Assembly (NCBI RefSeq): GCF_001411555.2
Contig: NC_049911.1
Location: 34,609,340-34,673,339, forward strand
Source: Juglans regia
Lineage: Eukaryota; Streptophyta; Magnoliopsida; Fagales; Juglandaceae
DNA: 64,000 nucleotides
Reading direction: 5' to 3'
Shown here: piece after piece, positions 46,449 through 58,157 of the stretch
Layout: the number at the start of each line of letters is the position of its first letter
Position numbering within the stretch: the first letter of the stretch is position 1
Made by a program: the position numbers and the translations under genes
Notes under the pieces: generated by a model
What the model saw: the letters and a program-made list of their open reading frames with translations, nothing else
What the model was told of the DNA's origin: nothing
The model's database searches: none

Positions 46449-46668
46449 GGGTTCAATTTAGATATAAGATAAAATGATTTTAAATAAAAGATGAAAGTTA
46501 AAAAAATATTATTAGAATATTATTTTTTAATATTATTATTATTTAAAAATTTAAAAAATTAAATTGAGATTTAAAAAAATTAAATTATTTATTATATTTT
46601 ATATAAAAAATTTTAAAAAAATTTATAATAATAAAATAAAATAAGATAAAAAACTTTCCATTCGAGCC
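46449..46668. mobile_element. Tourist-like MITE in copy B, inverted
   Basis: GGGTTCAATTTAGATATAAG on the left and AAACTTTCCATTCGAGCC on the right; core in the opposite orientation to the copy at 45938. Confidence 0.5.
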
Positions 46669-46932
46669 GTGGTAAAAACAATCCGTTCATACATTTCCAC
46701 GATAGTACCAACTTTTTTATAATTAGCTTGCGCCGACGCTTATACTTGTATATATTATATTATTATTCTAAAGACAATTTTGCCACAAATTGAAAGCAGT
46801 CATTGTCCAAGTGACGTGACATTGTTATCAAGGCGGCTCAATGGTAAAGTTATTTAGATAATTGCCTGAGGCCCCATCTTATGCCAGTAACGTAACATTG
46901 TCATCAGGCCGATTCAATGACAAGGCTCTTTA

Positions 46933-48148
46933 GAGCATCATCAAAATTGAATGATAGGTAAATTTTAGTTAATATGTGTCAAAAAATCATCATATTAGAT
47001 TGGACATTTTTATAAAATTTTAGACTTTTATTATAATTATTCTTTAAATTTGTAAGTGAATAGTAGGTTAATCAAATATTAAAATATTAAATTTTTATTT
47101 TTCTCATAAAATATATAGGTATTTTTTATAATTAAGAAATTTGGTTCAATTTATTATTATTAAATATAAAATGTAATAAAAATAAATAAATTAGTTAATA
47201 TTAATTATTAATTTAATTATAATGATAAGTTAATGATAATATAATTATTATTAATATTAATATTTAATATTAATTTAATATTTAATAAATGTGATAAATA
47301 TTAATTTAATTTAATTAGGGTGCCAATGAGATTTGATGATAATAAGAGATGAAGAAGGCTGAAATAATAATGGAGGATTAATAATTTGGAAATTATAAGA
47401 GGAAGAGGGAGAAACAGTTTTAGAATAAGTTGGTAATTTTAGAGAAACTAATAGTGAAAATGAATTATAAGAGGGTCTAATGTTTTGAGGTAATGTTTTG
47501 CGATAATATAGGAAATAGATATGAAATAAACTTCTTCATTAAAAGCATAATACTTACAAGGAGATTAATTCTCAAATGAGTTGAAGGTTGAAGACATTAA
47601 GAAAATAAGATTGAGAGATTTACAAAGTGAGGAGGACGGACAGGACTGGAACAGAGAGGCAGATCCCATTTGAGAATTAGTTTCCTTATAAGTATTATGT
47701 TTTTAATGAATAAGTTTATTTCTTCATACATATGGTCAGTTTTAGAATATTAATTATTAAGTTAATTATAATGATAAGTTAATGATAATATAACTATTTT
47801 TAATATTTAATATTTAATAAATGTGATAAATTTAATTTAATTGAATTAGAATATAATTATTATCAATATTAATATTTAATGTTAATTTAATATTTAATAA
47901 ATGTAATAAATATTAATTTAATTTAATTAGAATATATTTATTATTAATATTAAATTGATAGAATTATAAAATGTGATACAAATAAATTAAATAAAAAAAT
48001 TATTTAATTAATAATATTTAATTATTATATAGAGAGTAAATGACCAATCTCATGTGGAGATTAAATTCAAATGGAATAGACAAATACAAAAAAATATGAT
48101 ATTGACTAAATTTTGATTATGAATTTGACCAAACCAATGAGAATACTC
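46933..48148. mobile_element. PIF/Harbinger-like nonautonomous element, 1216 bp
   Basis: The left end GAGCATCATCAAAATTG and the right end GAGTATTCTCATTGGTTTGG (reverse complement) lie between TTA duplications at 46930-46932 and 48149-48151. The interior is AT-rich with direct repeats of TTAATTATAATGATAAGTTA (47210 and 47762) around a hairpin-forming insert (47524-47729). No transposase. Confidence 0.65.
47524..47729. repeat. Long hairpin: ~56-bp arms, ~90-nt loop
   Basis: The left arm AAATAAACTTCTTCATTAAA...ATTCTCAAATG (to 47578) pairs with the right arm CATTTGAGAATTAGTTTCC...AAGTTTATTTCTTC (47667-47729), with about five mismatches. The loop is purine-rich. It could be a small foldback MITE inside the larger element; a small-RNA precursor is possible but not shown. 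Confidence 0.8.
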
Positions 48149-48151
48149 TTA

Positions 48152-50059
48152 GGTTATTTAATATAATGAATTATTTATATTTTTAAATACAATTTTTAAA
48201 TTTTTGTTAAATTAAAACACAAAGTTTGCATTAAGACCCGCCCCTATTGTCATGTGAATCCGTGTACATGGATTGGTCATAACCATTTTTTTTTTTTTAG
48301 TGGGGGAGAAGGGTTTTGAATTACAGACCTCTTAAAAATTATGTCAATCAAATCACATGTCTTTAACTCTCCTAACCACCTTGTATAATTGTTGCTATAT
48401 TCATTAAGGAGACTGCGGAAAAAAAAAATTTATTCTTAGAAGAGGTTGACTGTTGGATATTGTATGCCATCTTTAGATCCTGCAAAGATTTTGTTTAGAG
48501 TATTAATATTGATTTTATTAAATTTACTTTTAAAATTTGATGAAAAGTACATATTTTACATAAATTCAAAATCTCATTATCCATAACCCCACATTAGATT
48601 AGTCATTAGATTTATCAAAATAATAATATCATATTCTTTTTTAATAATAATTTAATTTTTTTTTTCATATTTTACAATTATACTAACCATATATATATTA
48701 AAAATTTAATTTGATACTTAAATTATTGATACTAACAAGAGGGTCATTGCATGAATGATAGGAAATGTAAGAAATACATTTTATAATAAAATAATAGGAA
48801 TAGAGAATAAATAGTAACTCTTCAAATATAGAGATGAAAGTGAAGATATTGTAGCTCAAAGCTTGAGTTTTGATGGTATACCGAATCTAATGCCAACATT
48901 TTAACCCCCAAATCATCAAATTTTGATCAAAACTCTATTTTGATGAGACCGATGTTGGTGCTCGTAGCGTTTAGTCCTGGGTAGATGGATGTCGCCCACC
49001 AACATAACCAAGTCTATCGTATAGAACTTCATTTAGATTAGAAAAATTTTATTCATCATCTTCACATTATTTATTATACATAATTTTTTTTTTCTTATTA
49101 AATATGTAGTGTATGAATGATAAATAGAAAAATTTAATTAATTTTAAAAAATAAAACCAAAAATAAAAATAAAAATAAGTGTTATATGTGGTGTGTGACC
49201 TGACATGATGAGTAACAAAACTCGATAGATTAATAAAAAAAATTATATTTACAATTTTAATTAAGAGATTGCTAGTGCAGCCTCATTATCTAATCTAGGG
49301 ACCTTTATCTAATGAATTAATAAATATTATATCCAGGGACCTTTACCTAATCTATACAGACTCAAAATCATTTTTAACTCTTATATTCTGTTAAAAAAAT
49401 CTTATAAAGTAGAACATCCTTTGAATTTGATCCTCTCTCAAAGTTTTTCCGTCGCCGGCGCCACCACCTGTATCTTTCCATATTTATAGAATAATAATAA
49501 CCTTACACTTCATTGACAATCAGTTTACAACCTAAGTAACGAAAAAAAAAAATGATGTGAAAAGCATCTTATAATCTTGCAATATGTTTTTTATTGTCTT
49601 AATTATAAACTGGTTGCAAATTACAGTTGAAAGCCTATCATCGTACATATTTTATATACCTTGTTAAACCAGTTTCTCATTTCGCCCCCTACGTACATAA
49701 TATTTTATTAATTTGGATCTTTCTTATTAGCAATATATCAAAAAACCCTATGAGATTTTCTCCACACGTTTTGTCGGTCATGATCAACAACACCGATAGC
49801 TTTATTAACACTCTTTTATTATCTAACACGCGGTTTTAGTTCCATTCTTTTATTAACTCTCATTTTAGTTTCCAACTCCAATAAATTAATAATCCCATTT
49901 TTAACTCAAGCTATCCACCTGCTCTCGGCCAATGAAAGGCCCATTTGAAATCCAGATCAATTTCCTCCTCCAGTCCTTTCCGTTGCCGTCTGTCTCCTTA
50001 TCTATTCTTAACAACTCCCCTGCACGCAATACTCCACTTCCTTTCTCTCAATACTGGTG
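48152..50059. other. Non-coding stretch
   Basis: No gene recognised. AT-rich, with MITE-like text at 48480-48900 (AGAGTATTAATATTG on the left) whose right end I could not fix. Small open frames (49627-49839) match nothing I know. Confidence 0.35.
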
Positions 50060-50235
50060 TATTTATTTTTTTTCGAAATTTGAAAGTTGAATATAATATT
50101 ATTTTTTAATTTTATTATTATTTTAATATTTAAAAGAGTTAAATTATTTATTATATTTTATATAAAAAATTTATAAAATTATAATAATAAAATAAAATAA
50201 AATAAAATATTTTTATTATTCAAACGAGACATAAG
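50060..50235. mobile_element. Tourist-like MITE, partial
   Basis: Core TATTTTTTAATTTTATTATT, then AGTTAAATTATTTATTATAT and a right end ATTCAAACGAGAC. The left end is worn. Confidence 0.5.
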
Positions 50236-51039
50236 TCCCTGCTCTGCTTCCCTTAAGCCTTTCAGTCTCTTCATTTTTCTTCGTTCTGAGTAATGCTATC
50301 AAAATTCAAAACATGCAGCTATTTTATTTTTATCTCACTATTATAAATATAATATTTTCTATGTGGTAAATCATTTCTTGATTTAAAAAATATATATATT
50401 TAAAAGTTAATGAACAACATCATTTCATATAAGAATTGATTAGTAATATAGGTTTTAGGTGGAAGTTTTTCTTTCGTACAAGCAGTCATAACATTGTTCT
50501 CTCTCTAGAACCTTGTTGCCATATATACTTATCAAATCAATTCTTAATTTGATATTATTTTCAACGAACTTAATTCAAATACAACATAATGCTTCTGTTT
50601 GTTTACGGAGTGTTGCTTTGCTTGCATACCCTCCCTCGGCATGGATACCCACAAAGAAAACCAAAAGATTGGTATTAAACCCCCGGGCGGATTCCACTCA
50701 CGGGTGCTACCGACAAGGCTAAATGACTTTTTTTTTTTTTTTATATCCTTCATAATTTAAAAAAAATAACAATATCATTAAAAAATAACTCCTTAATCAT
50801 TAAAAAAATAATAATAATACAAAAAAACCATTAGTGGATTCCATTGTTGGACTAAGCATTTCTCAAACTAAAAAACCGATTTGCCTCTGCTTTACTTTTT
50901 TTTTTAATCAATCATGTTAAAGGACGTAAATTTCCCCACAGGTCTGAATGAGAAAAAAATTATCTTCGACTTATGGTGGTGGCTCAGGTCTTGATCAGTG
51001 TCGTCTGAAACTCACATAAGTGGTCCTGAGCAGCAATAC
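50236..51039. other. Non-coding stretch
   Basis: No gene recognised. Around 50625-50725 the sequence is GC-richer (CCTCCCTCGGCATGG, CCCCCGGGCGGATTCC) but gives no known protein on either strand. Confidence 0.35.
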
Positions 51040-51790
51040 GATGTCTATAGGTATATCCATAGCAATGAATATAAAATAAATGCATGAAATATAAATAAAG
51101 AATGAGTCATATAGATTTATGTGGTTCGGCATAGGTATACATCCACGGGTCATTTTAGAGCAAATTCATTATAATGAGAATATTTTACGATCAATGGTGA
51201 TCTCTTATATCTCACAATATAAATGGGATCTTAACCCTTTTAATCTAGAGAAGTTAAAGATGAGTTTCATGTGTGGAGGTTGAAGAAGCCCTCCCTCTCT
51301 TTGTTTGTCGCCCATAAGTCTCCCCCCTTTCATCTGATCAAATCTCCTTATATTGAGTCAGTGTCTGTGATTGGTGGGTTTTATATCACTTCTTGTTCAC
51401 TTTTTCATACTTGACCTTCATTCTCTCTCTTTTACCTTTCTCTCTGTCACTTCTCTTTGATATCTTATTTTTTCATTTTTCAATCTTTATCCCTTCATCT
51501 CATTTTTTTCACTTGTTTCCTGATGAAAGTCACACAATAGACTAGACTATGAATGTCATATTAGGCTTGAGCTCATTTTTATCCCCTTCAAATCATAAAC
51601 TAAGAATTTATCCTTTTCTCTGTCACTTCTCTTTGATATCTTGTTTTTTCCTTTTTCAATCTTTTATCTCTTCATCTCATTTTTTTCCCTTGTTTCCTGA
51701 TGAAAGTCACACAATAGACTAGACTATGAATGTCATATTGGGCTTGAGCTCATTTCTATCCCCTTCAAATCATAAAACTAAGAATTTACA
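51040..51790 (+). mobile_element. Probable LTR-retrotransposon LTR fragment
   Basis: ATATAGATTTATGTGGTTCG, then ATACATCCACGGG and ATTTTAGAGCAAATTCA with ATAATGAGAATATT, is text I know from plant retroelement LTRs. The second half is C/T-rich and carries a 176-bp duplication. Termini and target duplication were not found. Confidence 0.45.
51445..51790. repeat. 176-bp tandem duplication
   Basis: TGTCACTTCTCTTTGATATC begins at 51445 and again at 51621. The two units share GATGAAAGTCACACAATAG and GGCTTGAGCTCATTT, with a few substitutions and one-base indels, so they are close relatives. Confidence 0.9.
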
Positions 51791-52540
51791 CGGTTTCACA
51801 GAAAGACTGATGGAGAAACTAAAAAAAAAGAAAAAAAAAAAACAACGACAAACATAATGTACTTGAACTTACTAGACCGGCTTCAAAGACATCTCATGAA
51901 GTCTGAATGGCAAAAGACACTTACGAGCAGACTAACACATTTGCCGTTAGACCTCGCAAAGTTCAGGCAGACTGAATTACTTATCGAAAAAAAGAATCAT
52001 AGCTATAAGAATACCAAAATACATGAAAAGAACGTTAGGAATAAAGACGTTCAAGCCGTATGTTCTGGAGAAAGCATTGTTAACTCGAGTTCGTATGTAA
52101 TTGTGCCACTTTATTAAAAAATATTTTCAGTTTTACATGATTACTCTTTATTTTAGATAGAGTTGTAAAATAATTGTAGGTTTATCATTTTTCAAATATT
52201 ATATTTTCATGGATTTGATATTCCATCCGTCTAATAAGTCCATGAGAAAATGAAAATTGAAACAGAACACGAACAGCCAGAACCGAATTAATCATAGTTG
52301 CGATGACATATATACAGTGTCTCACATGCTGATAGTGGAAGGATACGTGGACGAATTTGGAAGAATAAATATCAAGAATTCTATTAAACAGACATGTATG
52401 GCTCTCTAAGGTACGGGGACACGGCGGCCCGTGAAGCTCGTATGCGGATTGGATAATGCCGTTGCGTAAGGCCCATGCACTTGTTGGATAAAAGGCTTTA
52501 CTCGATTAAATTTGAATATTGACAGCTAGGCTCCTGGTGG
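51791..52540. other. Non-coding stretch with an unassigned frame
   Basis: An 86-codon ATG frame (51857-52117, plus) reads as a basic, helical-looking peptide (LDRLQRHLMKSEWQK and a later KKNHSYKNTKIHEK). I recognise no family and have no evidence it is a gene. Confidence 0.35.
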
Positions 52541-53150
52541 TAGAGGTGATATTCGCATGGTGCAGGGTGGGATATCCTTCCCCGCACCCCGCCCCTCGTT
52601 TAGGCCATCTTATTGTGTTTAAAAAAAAATTTTTAGTTTAAAAATTTTCTTTTAGACTCAAATTATAATATAATTTAAGTAATAAATTAAAATTTATAAA
52701 TATAAAAAAAAAACTTAAACTCATTAGAGTTAGATTTTGAATTGATTTAGCCTCCAATGACAACCTTTATATAAGAGGTCAATACAATATAATAGTCATT
52801 CTTAAGCAATGTGAGACTTAGTAATAAATCCTACATTGCTCAAGAATGACTATTATATTGTCTTGACCTCATACATAAAGGTTGGCCTAGAAGGTCAAGG
52901 TAATCCAATGACTTGAATATGATTTTAAGTCTTTAATAAATTGTATATATATATATATACAATATATTTATTTTTATATATGTAAATAAAAAAATATATG
53001 TGGAAAAGGGGTGGGGGGCCGGGCGGGGTCAGCCGGCCCTTGCCCCCTCTAGGCCCTCTCCATGTGGGGCGGGGGACCCCGCCCCCACATAGGCGGAGCA
53101 GGGTAGCCCGCCTGCCCATGCGGGGCCGGGGCCCTGCTACCCACCCTTAC
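52541..53150. mobile_element. GC-rich-ended hAT-like MITE
   Basis: The left end is AGAGGTGATATTCGC, running into CCTTCCCCGCACCCCGCCCC. The right end, reverse complemented, starts AAGGGTGGGTAGCAGG with GGGGCGGGGTCCCCC further in. Possible 8-bp duplications CTGGTGGT and CTGATGGC agree at six positions. Very GC-rich ends around an AT-rich core are characteristic. Sequence at 29568-29790 is a fragment of the same kind. Confidence 0.6.
52761..52884. repeat. Near-perfect 55-bp hairpin with short loop
   Basis: The left arm CAACCTTTATATAAGAGGTC...CAATGTGAG pairs with the right arm CTACATTGCTCAAGAATGAC...ATAAAGGTTG, with a few mismatches and a loop of about 15 bases. It sits inside the GC-ended hAT-like element. 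Probably a small foldback element. Confidence 0.85.
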
Positions 53151-53962
53151 CTGATGGCACATGATGTGTGTTAAGAGCGGATCCTTTATAATATATTATT
53201 CTTTAAAATATAAAGAGACGTTCTAAAAAACGCCTTCGATTATATCTTTTATTTTAAAGAGATTTTTACATTCATCTACAGAAAATCGTTAGGTGTAGAT
53301 AACTCTATTCATTATTGTAAATATTTTTAATTAATTTATCTTTCCTTCTCACGCCTCTCTCAACTTCAACCTTCTGCAGTCACAGACCGATTTCATGTCC
53401 GACCCTCCCATCTTCAATGTTCATATTTAAGCTTCGAGGTTCATATCGCTTCAATGTTCATAAATTTGTACAAGAGGTTTGACATAAATTAAAAAAAAGT
53501 TATTTGCCGGATTTTGACTCAATTTTTTTTAAAAAAGTAGTGACTCAATTTTCTTAATAATATTCTTTTATAATTATCGAGAATGGATATTCTCATAATA
53601 TACTTTGAGAGTATTTTCATTATATAATCTCTTCTTTTTAATTTTTGAATTAATTTATATTTTGGTTTAGCTTATAAATTTTGATTAATTTAAAATATAA
53701 CATAATTATATGACATTATATATGGGAATATATTGTAAATATCAAAAGCAAATATCAAAAGATATAAGGATATCATTGGTAGTTAGAGAAAATATTTGAA
53801 ATGAATAAAAAATATTATAAAGTATAATATTTAAATGATATGAAGAAAAAATAGACAAGCTAATGCATGGTATATTGTAAAAGGCAGTATGTAAAATAGA
53901 AAAAATGAATTTTGGTGATATATTTTAAAGAATAGGATGAATGATCCATTGAGAGTGCTCAT
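53151..53962. other. Non-coding stretch
   Basis: I see no gene, RNA or clear paired repeat; AT-rich. Confidence 0.35.
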
Positions 53963-54575
53963 AGAGCATTGACAATGGTCTAGAATTTGACTAAAAGTTG
54001 AAATTTTGACTAAAGTCAAAGCCATTGAAAAAAGTAGTTCATATTAGACTATCCATCCCAAAGTCAAACTAATAATATAATATTATGTATTTTAATAATT
54101 TTTTTTTATAATTTGCAAATAGACTACATATATTAATTGAGAATTAATCTTTACTTAAAGTTGTTGTTTCTCAACTATTTTTTTCCTCAACCTAATTATC
54201 TAACATAATATAACCTTGTTTACTAGTTAAAGTTTTAAAAAAAACTTAATAAAGCCATGAAGAAATTGTGGAGTAATTTGTCTAAGATAAAAATAGTCTA
54301 TAGCACACACATTAACAAATAAGAACAATATCTGTCCATTGTCAATAATTTCAAAATACGACACTTTCAGCAATGCAGTCTATACCAACACCAACACTTT
54401 ACTGAATCAAAATACAAATAATTTTAGCAATGCAGTTCATCCCACTAGTCCACAAAAATTTACAACACAAGCACTCACAGCCTTATCATCCATTTACAAG
54501 TTGTGTATCATCCATGTTAAACACAAAAACCAGATTATTCATTTCAACCAAAATAAATTGTCTAGGTCTCATAAG
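53963..54575. mobile_element. Left part of a PIF/Harbinger-like element
   Basis: Opens GAGCATTGACAATGGTCTAG followed by AATTTGACTAAAAGTTG, a terminus similar to the MITEs at 1874 and 46933. It is followed by unique-looking sequence that continues, beyond the inserted hAT MITE, into the ORF1 remnant at 55567-56391. A right terminus was not found. Confidence 0.45.
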
Positions 54576-55328
54576 TAGGGGTGTAATCGGTCCGGTCTGG
54601 TCCGGTTCGGTTTTTGAAAAAATCTATGACTGAACCGGTATGTACCGATTTTGCATTTTTTAAAATCGATTATGCACCAGTTATCCTCCTAAATCGGAGG
54701 TACCGGTTTTACCAGATTTTGTTTTGGTTCGATTCGGTTTTTGAGTTTTAATAAAATGTAAATTTGTCATAAAAAAATATGTTTAAAAAAAATGCTCTAA
54801 AAAAATATGTTTTATTAAAAATCTGTTACTATTTACAAAAATATGCTTTATAAAAAAAATCTGTTATGTAAAAAAAAATTCTGCTATAAAAAATTGGCTT
54901 TATAAAAAAAAATATGCTATGTATACTAATTAATTAAAGTGAAATGTAATTAATATACTAATATATATTAGTATTACTATTGTATCAGTATTATGTATTT
55001 ATCAAATATTCAAATCAATATTGGTATTAGTTATGTTTAAAGTATATAATCAAATAAATTTTCATGTTTAAGATTAAAATTTTATATTATAAATTATAAT
55101 AATATTATCTTATATATAATTATAATTTATATTATTATATATATTATATATAATATTAAAAAAATTAATTTAAATATATATTATAGTGAACCAATCCGGT
55201 CCTAAAAATCATAGAACCGGAACCAGAACCGTTCTGGCCAGTTTTGACATTTTAGAAACTAGTTCCGAACCGATTCCACCAGTTCGGACCAGTCTGGACC
55301 AATTTTTCAGTTAAAATTTACACCCATA
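54576..55328. mobile_element. hAT-like MITE, 753 bp (GGTCCGGTCTGGTCCGG family)
   Basis: It starts TAGGGGTGTAATCGG and its right end, reverse complemented, starts TATGGGTGTAAATTTTAAC. It is flanked by CTCATAAG (54568-54575) and CTTATAAG (55329-55336), an 8-bp duplication with one mismatch, typical of hAT. The ends carry repeated CCGGTTC/GGTCCGG motifs. The AT-rich core (54930-55160) contains TATATTAGTATTACTATTG and GGTATTAGTTATG, the vocabulary of the 16-22 kb array. Confidence 0.8.
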
Positions 55329-55566
55329 CTTATAAGGCAAAATAAAAATAAGTCACTTCAACTGTGCATATATCAGATCTCATCCATAAAAAATGACAAT
55401 TTTAGTTGCTAACCAGTCGCATGTTTCTCTAGCCCACATGTGACTAAGCAGCCACTAAAATCATAACAAAAATAATTTGTTCAGCCAGTTACACACCTCC
55501 ATAAGGAGTGGATGAACATGTAGATGTACCTTCGGAATGAGACTTTGATGCCTAAAAAACTTCCCT

Positions 55567-56391
55567 CTAAATATTAAGGAAGTATTCTTGTTGTGTGGCA
55601 TTCATGCCAGCAAGATCCAATTTTATTATCTTCATCTCGAACTTTTTTTTCTTTAGTTTAAATTTAGCACATCTATTGCGATTTGCCTTCAACACAACTA
55701 CTTTCTGCTCTACCATGCACCGATATCTATCGTCAGTCATTCGAGCTAAGACCATGTTGATCTCGACATCATGGCCTTCTCGGGACTTTCGCTTCATCTC
55801 CATTTCTTTCTCAACTTTTTTGCCTAGATGTCACTCACCAAAAACCTCCATGTTTTTCTTCACAGAGTCGCCCACAACTTGACTTTCTTGCTTAATGGCT
55901 AGATGTTTATCGTGTGGGCTTCTCCTTGTACCAAGGGTCATCGTGTATTGCTGTTATTTTGGTTGGTGTCTCAGAAGCCACCAACAGTACTTCATTGTGA
56001 AGTTCGCCTTCTTCATCTATTTGTACATAAGTTTTGCCTTCTCAATCTACAAAAGTGAATGAATATTGTTAGTTTATAAATCAGCCCTATATAATTGCAT
56101 AATTAAAGGAAAATGCTATATACATTGTCTTGTTCCGTTGCACCACTCGGGTTCAATAATTCTATTTGTGCTAAAAATACACAAAACTTATTTGTGCATT
56201 TTTGAATGCAGGACCAGCGATTCATCAAAAAGCCTACAGAACGGTTTACTATATTTGGTTTTTTATATTCATGATAAAAATCTGAAATTTTGTCCCATAT
56301 TTGAGTGAATTTTTTATCAATATCCCGTATAGCATTAATAATAACGTTGAGCCAAGTTGAGAAGAGGAAGTTATCCTCATCTACAGTAAAA
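55567..56391 (-). pseudogene. PIF/Harbinger ORF1-like (MYB-like/NAM-associated domain) remnant
   Basis: From about 56391 on the minus strand the frame reads TVDEDNFLFSTWLNVIINAI, then FTQIWDKISDFYHEYKK, SVGFLMNRWSCIQKCTNKF and CVFLAQIELLNPSGATEQDN. After a probable intron it resumes with YVQIDEEGELHNEV, and ends with DRYRCMVEQKVVVLK then EMKIIKLDLAGMNATQQEYF before a stop at 55567. The first part is the MYB/SANT-like DNA-binding region and the last the lysine-rich NAM-associated C-terminal domain of proteins that accompany plant PIF/Harbinger transposases (often annotated 'glutathione S-transferase T3-like'). Stops and frameshifts around 55800-55930 show it is broken. Confidence 0.7.
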
Positions 56392-56867
56392 AATGTATCT
56401 TTTTGAACTTTTTTTGTTAGAGACCTCTTTTCACTGTCAATGGGGGTTACTTAAATCACAACATTAGAATGTTATATTGGAATGCTATTACAATATTCTC
56501 TTTCACTTTGTAAGAGAGTAATGAAAAACGAGTTATCATCGAAAGGTGTGCATTCTTGAAAAAATTTTGGTTTTTAGGGAGTCAACCATGAACATATAGT
56601 AATCCATGAACAATTGGATTACAAAAGCAACCACAGTGAGAGATAGCAATTGAAGAAGCTATTTCAAATATGAATTGCACACAAACATTTTGCAAACACA
56701 AATTAAAAACAAGACAGGGAACATAATGCAGTAGCTTTGAAGTAATGAGCCCAGGCACTGAGTCTGACTCGAGTCAAATGAATTTAGTTTTCTGCACTTT
56801 CTTAAGTTTCGGTTAACACTTTAGAGGCATTTCTAATTTGGTTTTCACCATTCAGTTGCATTGTTTT
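56392..56867. other. Non-coding stretch
   Basis: I see no gene. It may be the rest of the PIF/Harbinger-like element upstream of ORF1. Confidence 0.35.
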
Positions 56868-57063
56868 CGGAGATAAGATAAGATTAATTGAGATTAAAAT
56901 TATAAAATTGAATAAAATATTATTAGAATATATTTTTTAATATTATTTTTATTTTAGAATTTAAAAAAATTGAATTATTTATTTTATTTTATATTAAAAA
57001 TTAGAAAAGTTGTAATGATGAGATGAGATGAGATGAGATGTTTTTTAAAAACAAATAAGGCCT
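56868..57063. mobile_element. Tourist-like MITE, CTCATCTCAACTC family
   Basis: Left side CGGAGATAAGATAAGATTAA; right side GTAATGATGAGATGAGATG then GAGATGTTTTTTAAAAAC around the family core. Confidence 0.65.
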
Positions 57064-57082
57064 AAAATTGATATATAAAACA

Positions 57083-57505
57083 AAGGAAAATGAAATCCTA
57101 ATGTACTGCTAAAAAATGCAGGACATGTGTGTCGATTATATACAGCAAAAAAATGTACTTAAAAGTTTCAGCCTTACCAACTCCATGAATCATATCGATT
57201 ATATGCATTTCAATATCCCAAATTTGTAGTCCAGTTGCAATGAAACATTATGTACTCTAGTTTAAATTTTCTAAATGTACTTGCTTGCTAGTGGTTCCAA
57301 AAAAATTAGTAAATTGTTTCCTGAAAGTACTTGACCAGACCTTTCAATGGCTATAAAAGCAGTCAAAATGAGAAAATTAGCTATCAACCTCATGATTGGT
57401 AAGTATATTCATTCATTATTGGTTGCAAACTGTGTGAATGAAAATGAAAATGAAAATGAAATCCTAATGCACTGCTAAAAAATGCAAGACATGTATGTCG
57501 ATGGC
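57083..57505. repeat. Short direct repeat ~366 bp apart
   Basis: AAATGAAATCCTAATGTACT (57089) and AAATGAAATCCTAATGCACT (57455), each continuing about 35 bases through GCTAAAAAATGCA and ACATGT. The copies are over 90% alike; the DNA between them is not repeated. Confidence 0.75.
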
Positions 57506-57898
57506 CTGCAACTAAGTTTGTCGCTATGCATCTCTGTGCAGCCATACGTACGATTTGGAGCCACATGCAGAAGCAAAAAAAAGTAGAACTACTGGAGCTT
57601 GTTGGTTGTTCATCCTGTGGGAATGATTGCATCAGCAAGTCATATGCCAAACAGTGCCTCTTCAAGTTTGGATCTGCCTTTAGAATTATTATAATTAAAA
57701 ATCTAAGTTAAATATTTGTTATTAGTCCAATGCAGGTCACAAGTCTAAAATTTATTAAATTTTGGATTTTATGATATTTAACTAGTCCAATACCAATATT
57801 TAAGAATGTTAGAGAAGTCATATAATGGGATTTTTTTCCTACTCAAAAGGATAAAAAGAAAAGACAAATCATAAATAAATAATAATATATTTTTTTCA

Positions 57899-58066
57899 GG
57901 TAATGCTACTATGTTCTCTCAATTTGATCACTTAGTGTATCCTTAGTGTAAATTATATTTTTTTTTACTTTTTATTTTAAATATTTTTTAAACATGTTTA
58001 AATATTTTTTAAAAATAAAAAATAAATATCAATATATTAATAATAACTTATTTAATCAGTAAGTAA

Positions 58067-58104
<38 letters not shown>

Positions 58105-58157
58105 GAGTGGTCAAAATGAGATAGTAAACTGAGAGGACATATTAACATTATTCTTTT
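57899..58157. mobile_element. MULE-like MITE with an (AAT)n tract
   Basis: The left end GGTAATGCTACTATGTTCTC and the right end GAATAATGTTAATATGTCCT (reverse complement) pair well and both run into CTCA then TTTGATCACT or TTTGACCACT. An (AAT)n run of about 12 units lies at 58066-58102. The 9-bp duplication is not clean. Confidence 0.55.

Larger units (their letters stand above)
45725..46774. repeat. Tandem segmental duplication, copy B (~1.05 kb)
   Basis: Same three blocks as copy A in the same order (45731-45934, 46180-46343, 46686-46774), with scattered substitutions and small indels. It lacks the MITEs at 43598, 43801, 44388 and 44938 and has two others of its own. Confidence 0.85.

Noticed and set aside
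46800..46930. tRNA-like or primer-binding-like text (GGCGGCTCAATGGTAAAG)
   Set aside because: No cloverleaf and no TTCGA arm; it is a short imperfect duplication (CATTGTTATCAAGG and CATTGTCATCAGG).
51857..52117. 86-codon frame after the LTR-like segment
   Set aside because: Better composition than most, but no recognisable domain, no splice context and no homologue in memory.
54576..54740. GGTTCGATTCGGTTTT as a tRNA T-arm
   Set aside because: It is part of the repeated CCGGTTC motif of the hAT-like MITE, with no tRNA structure around it.
57390..57711. Overlapping frames of 61-91 codons on both strands
   Set aside because: Neither resembles a known protein; one is a translation of the AATGAA repeat.
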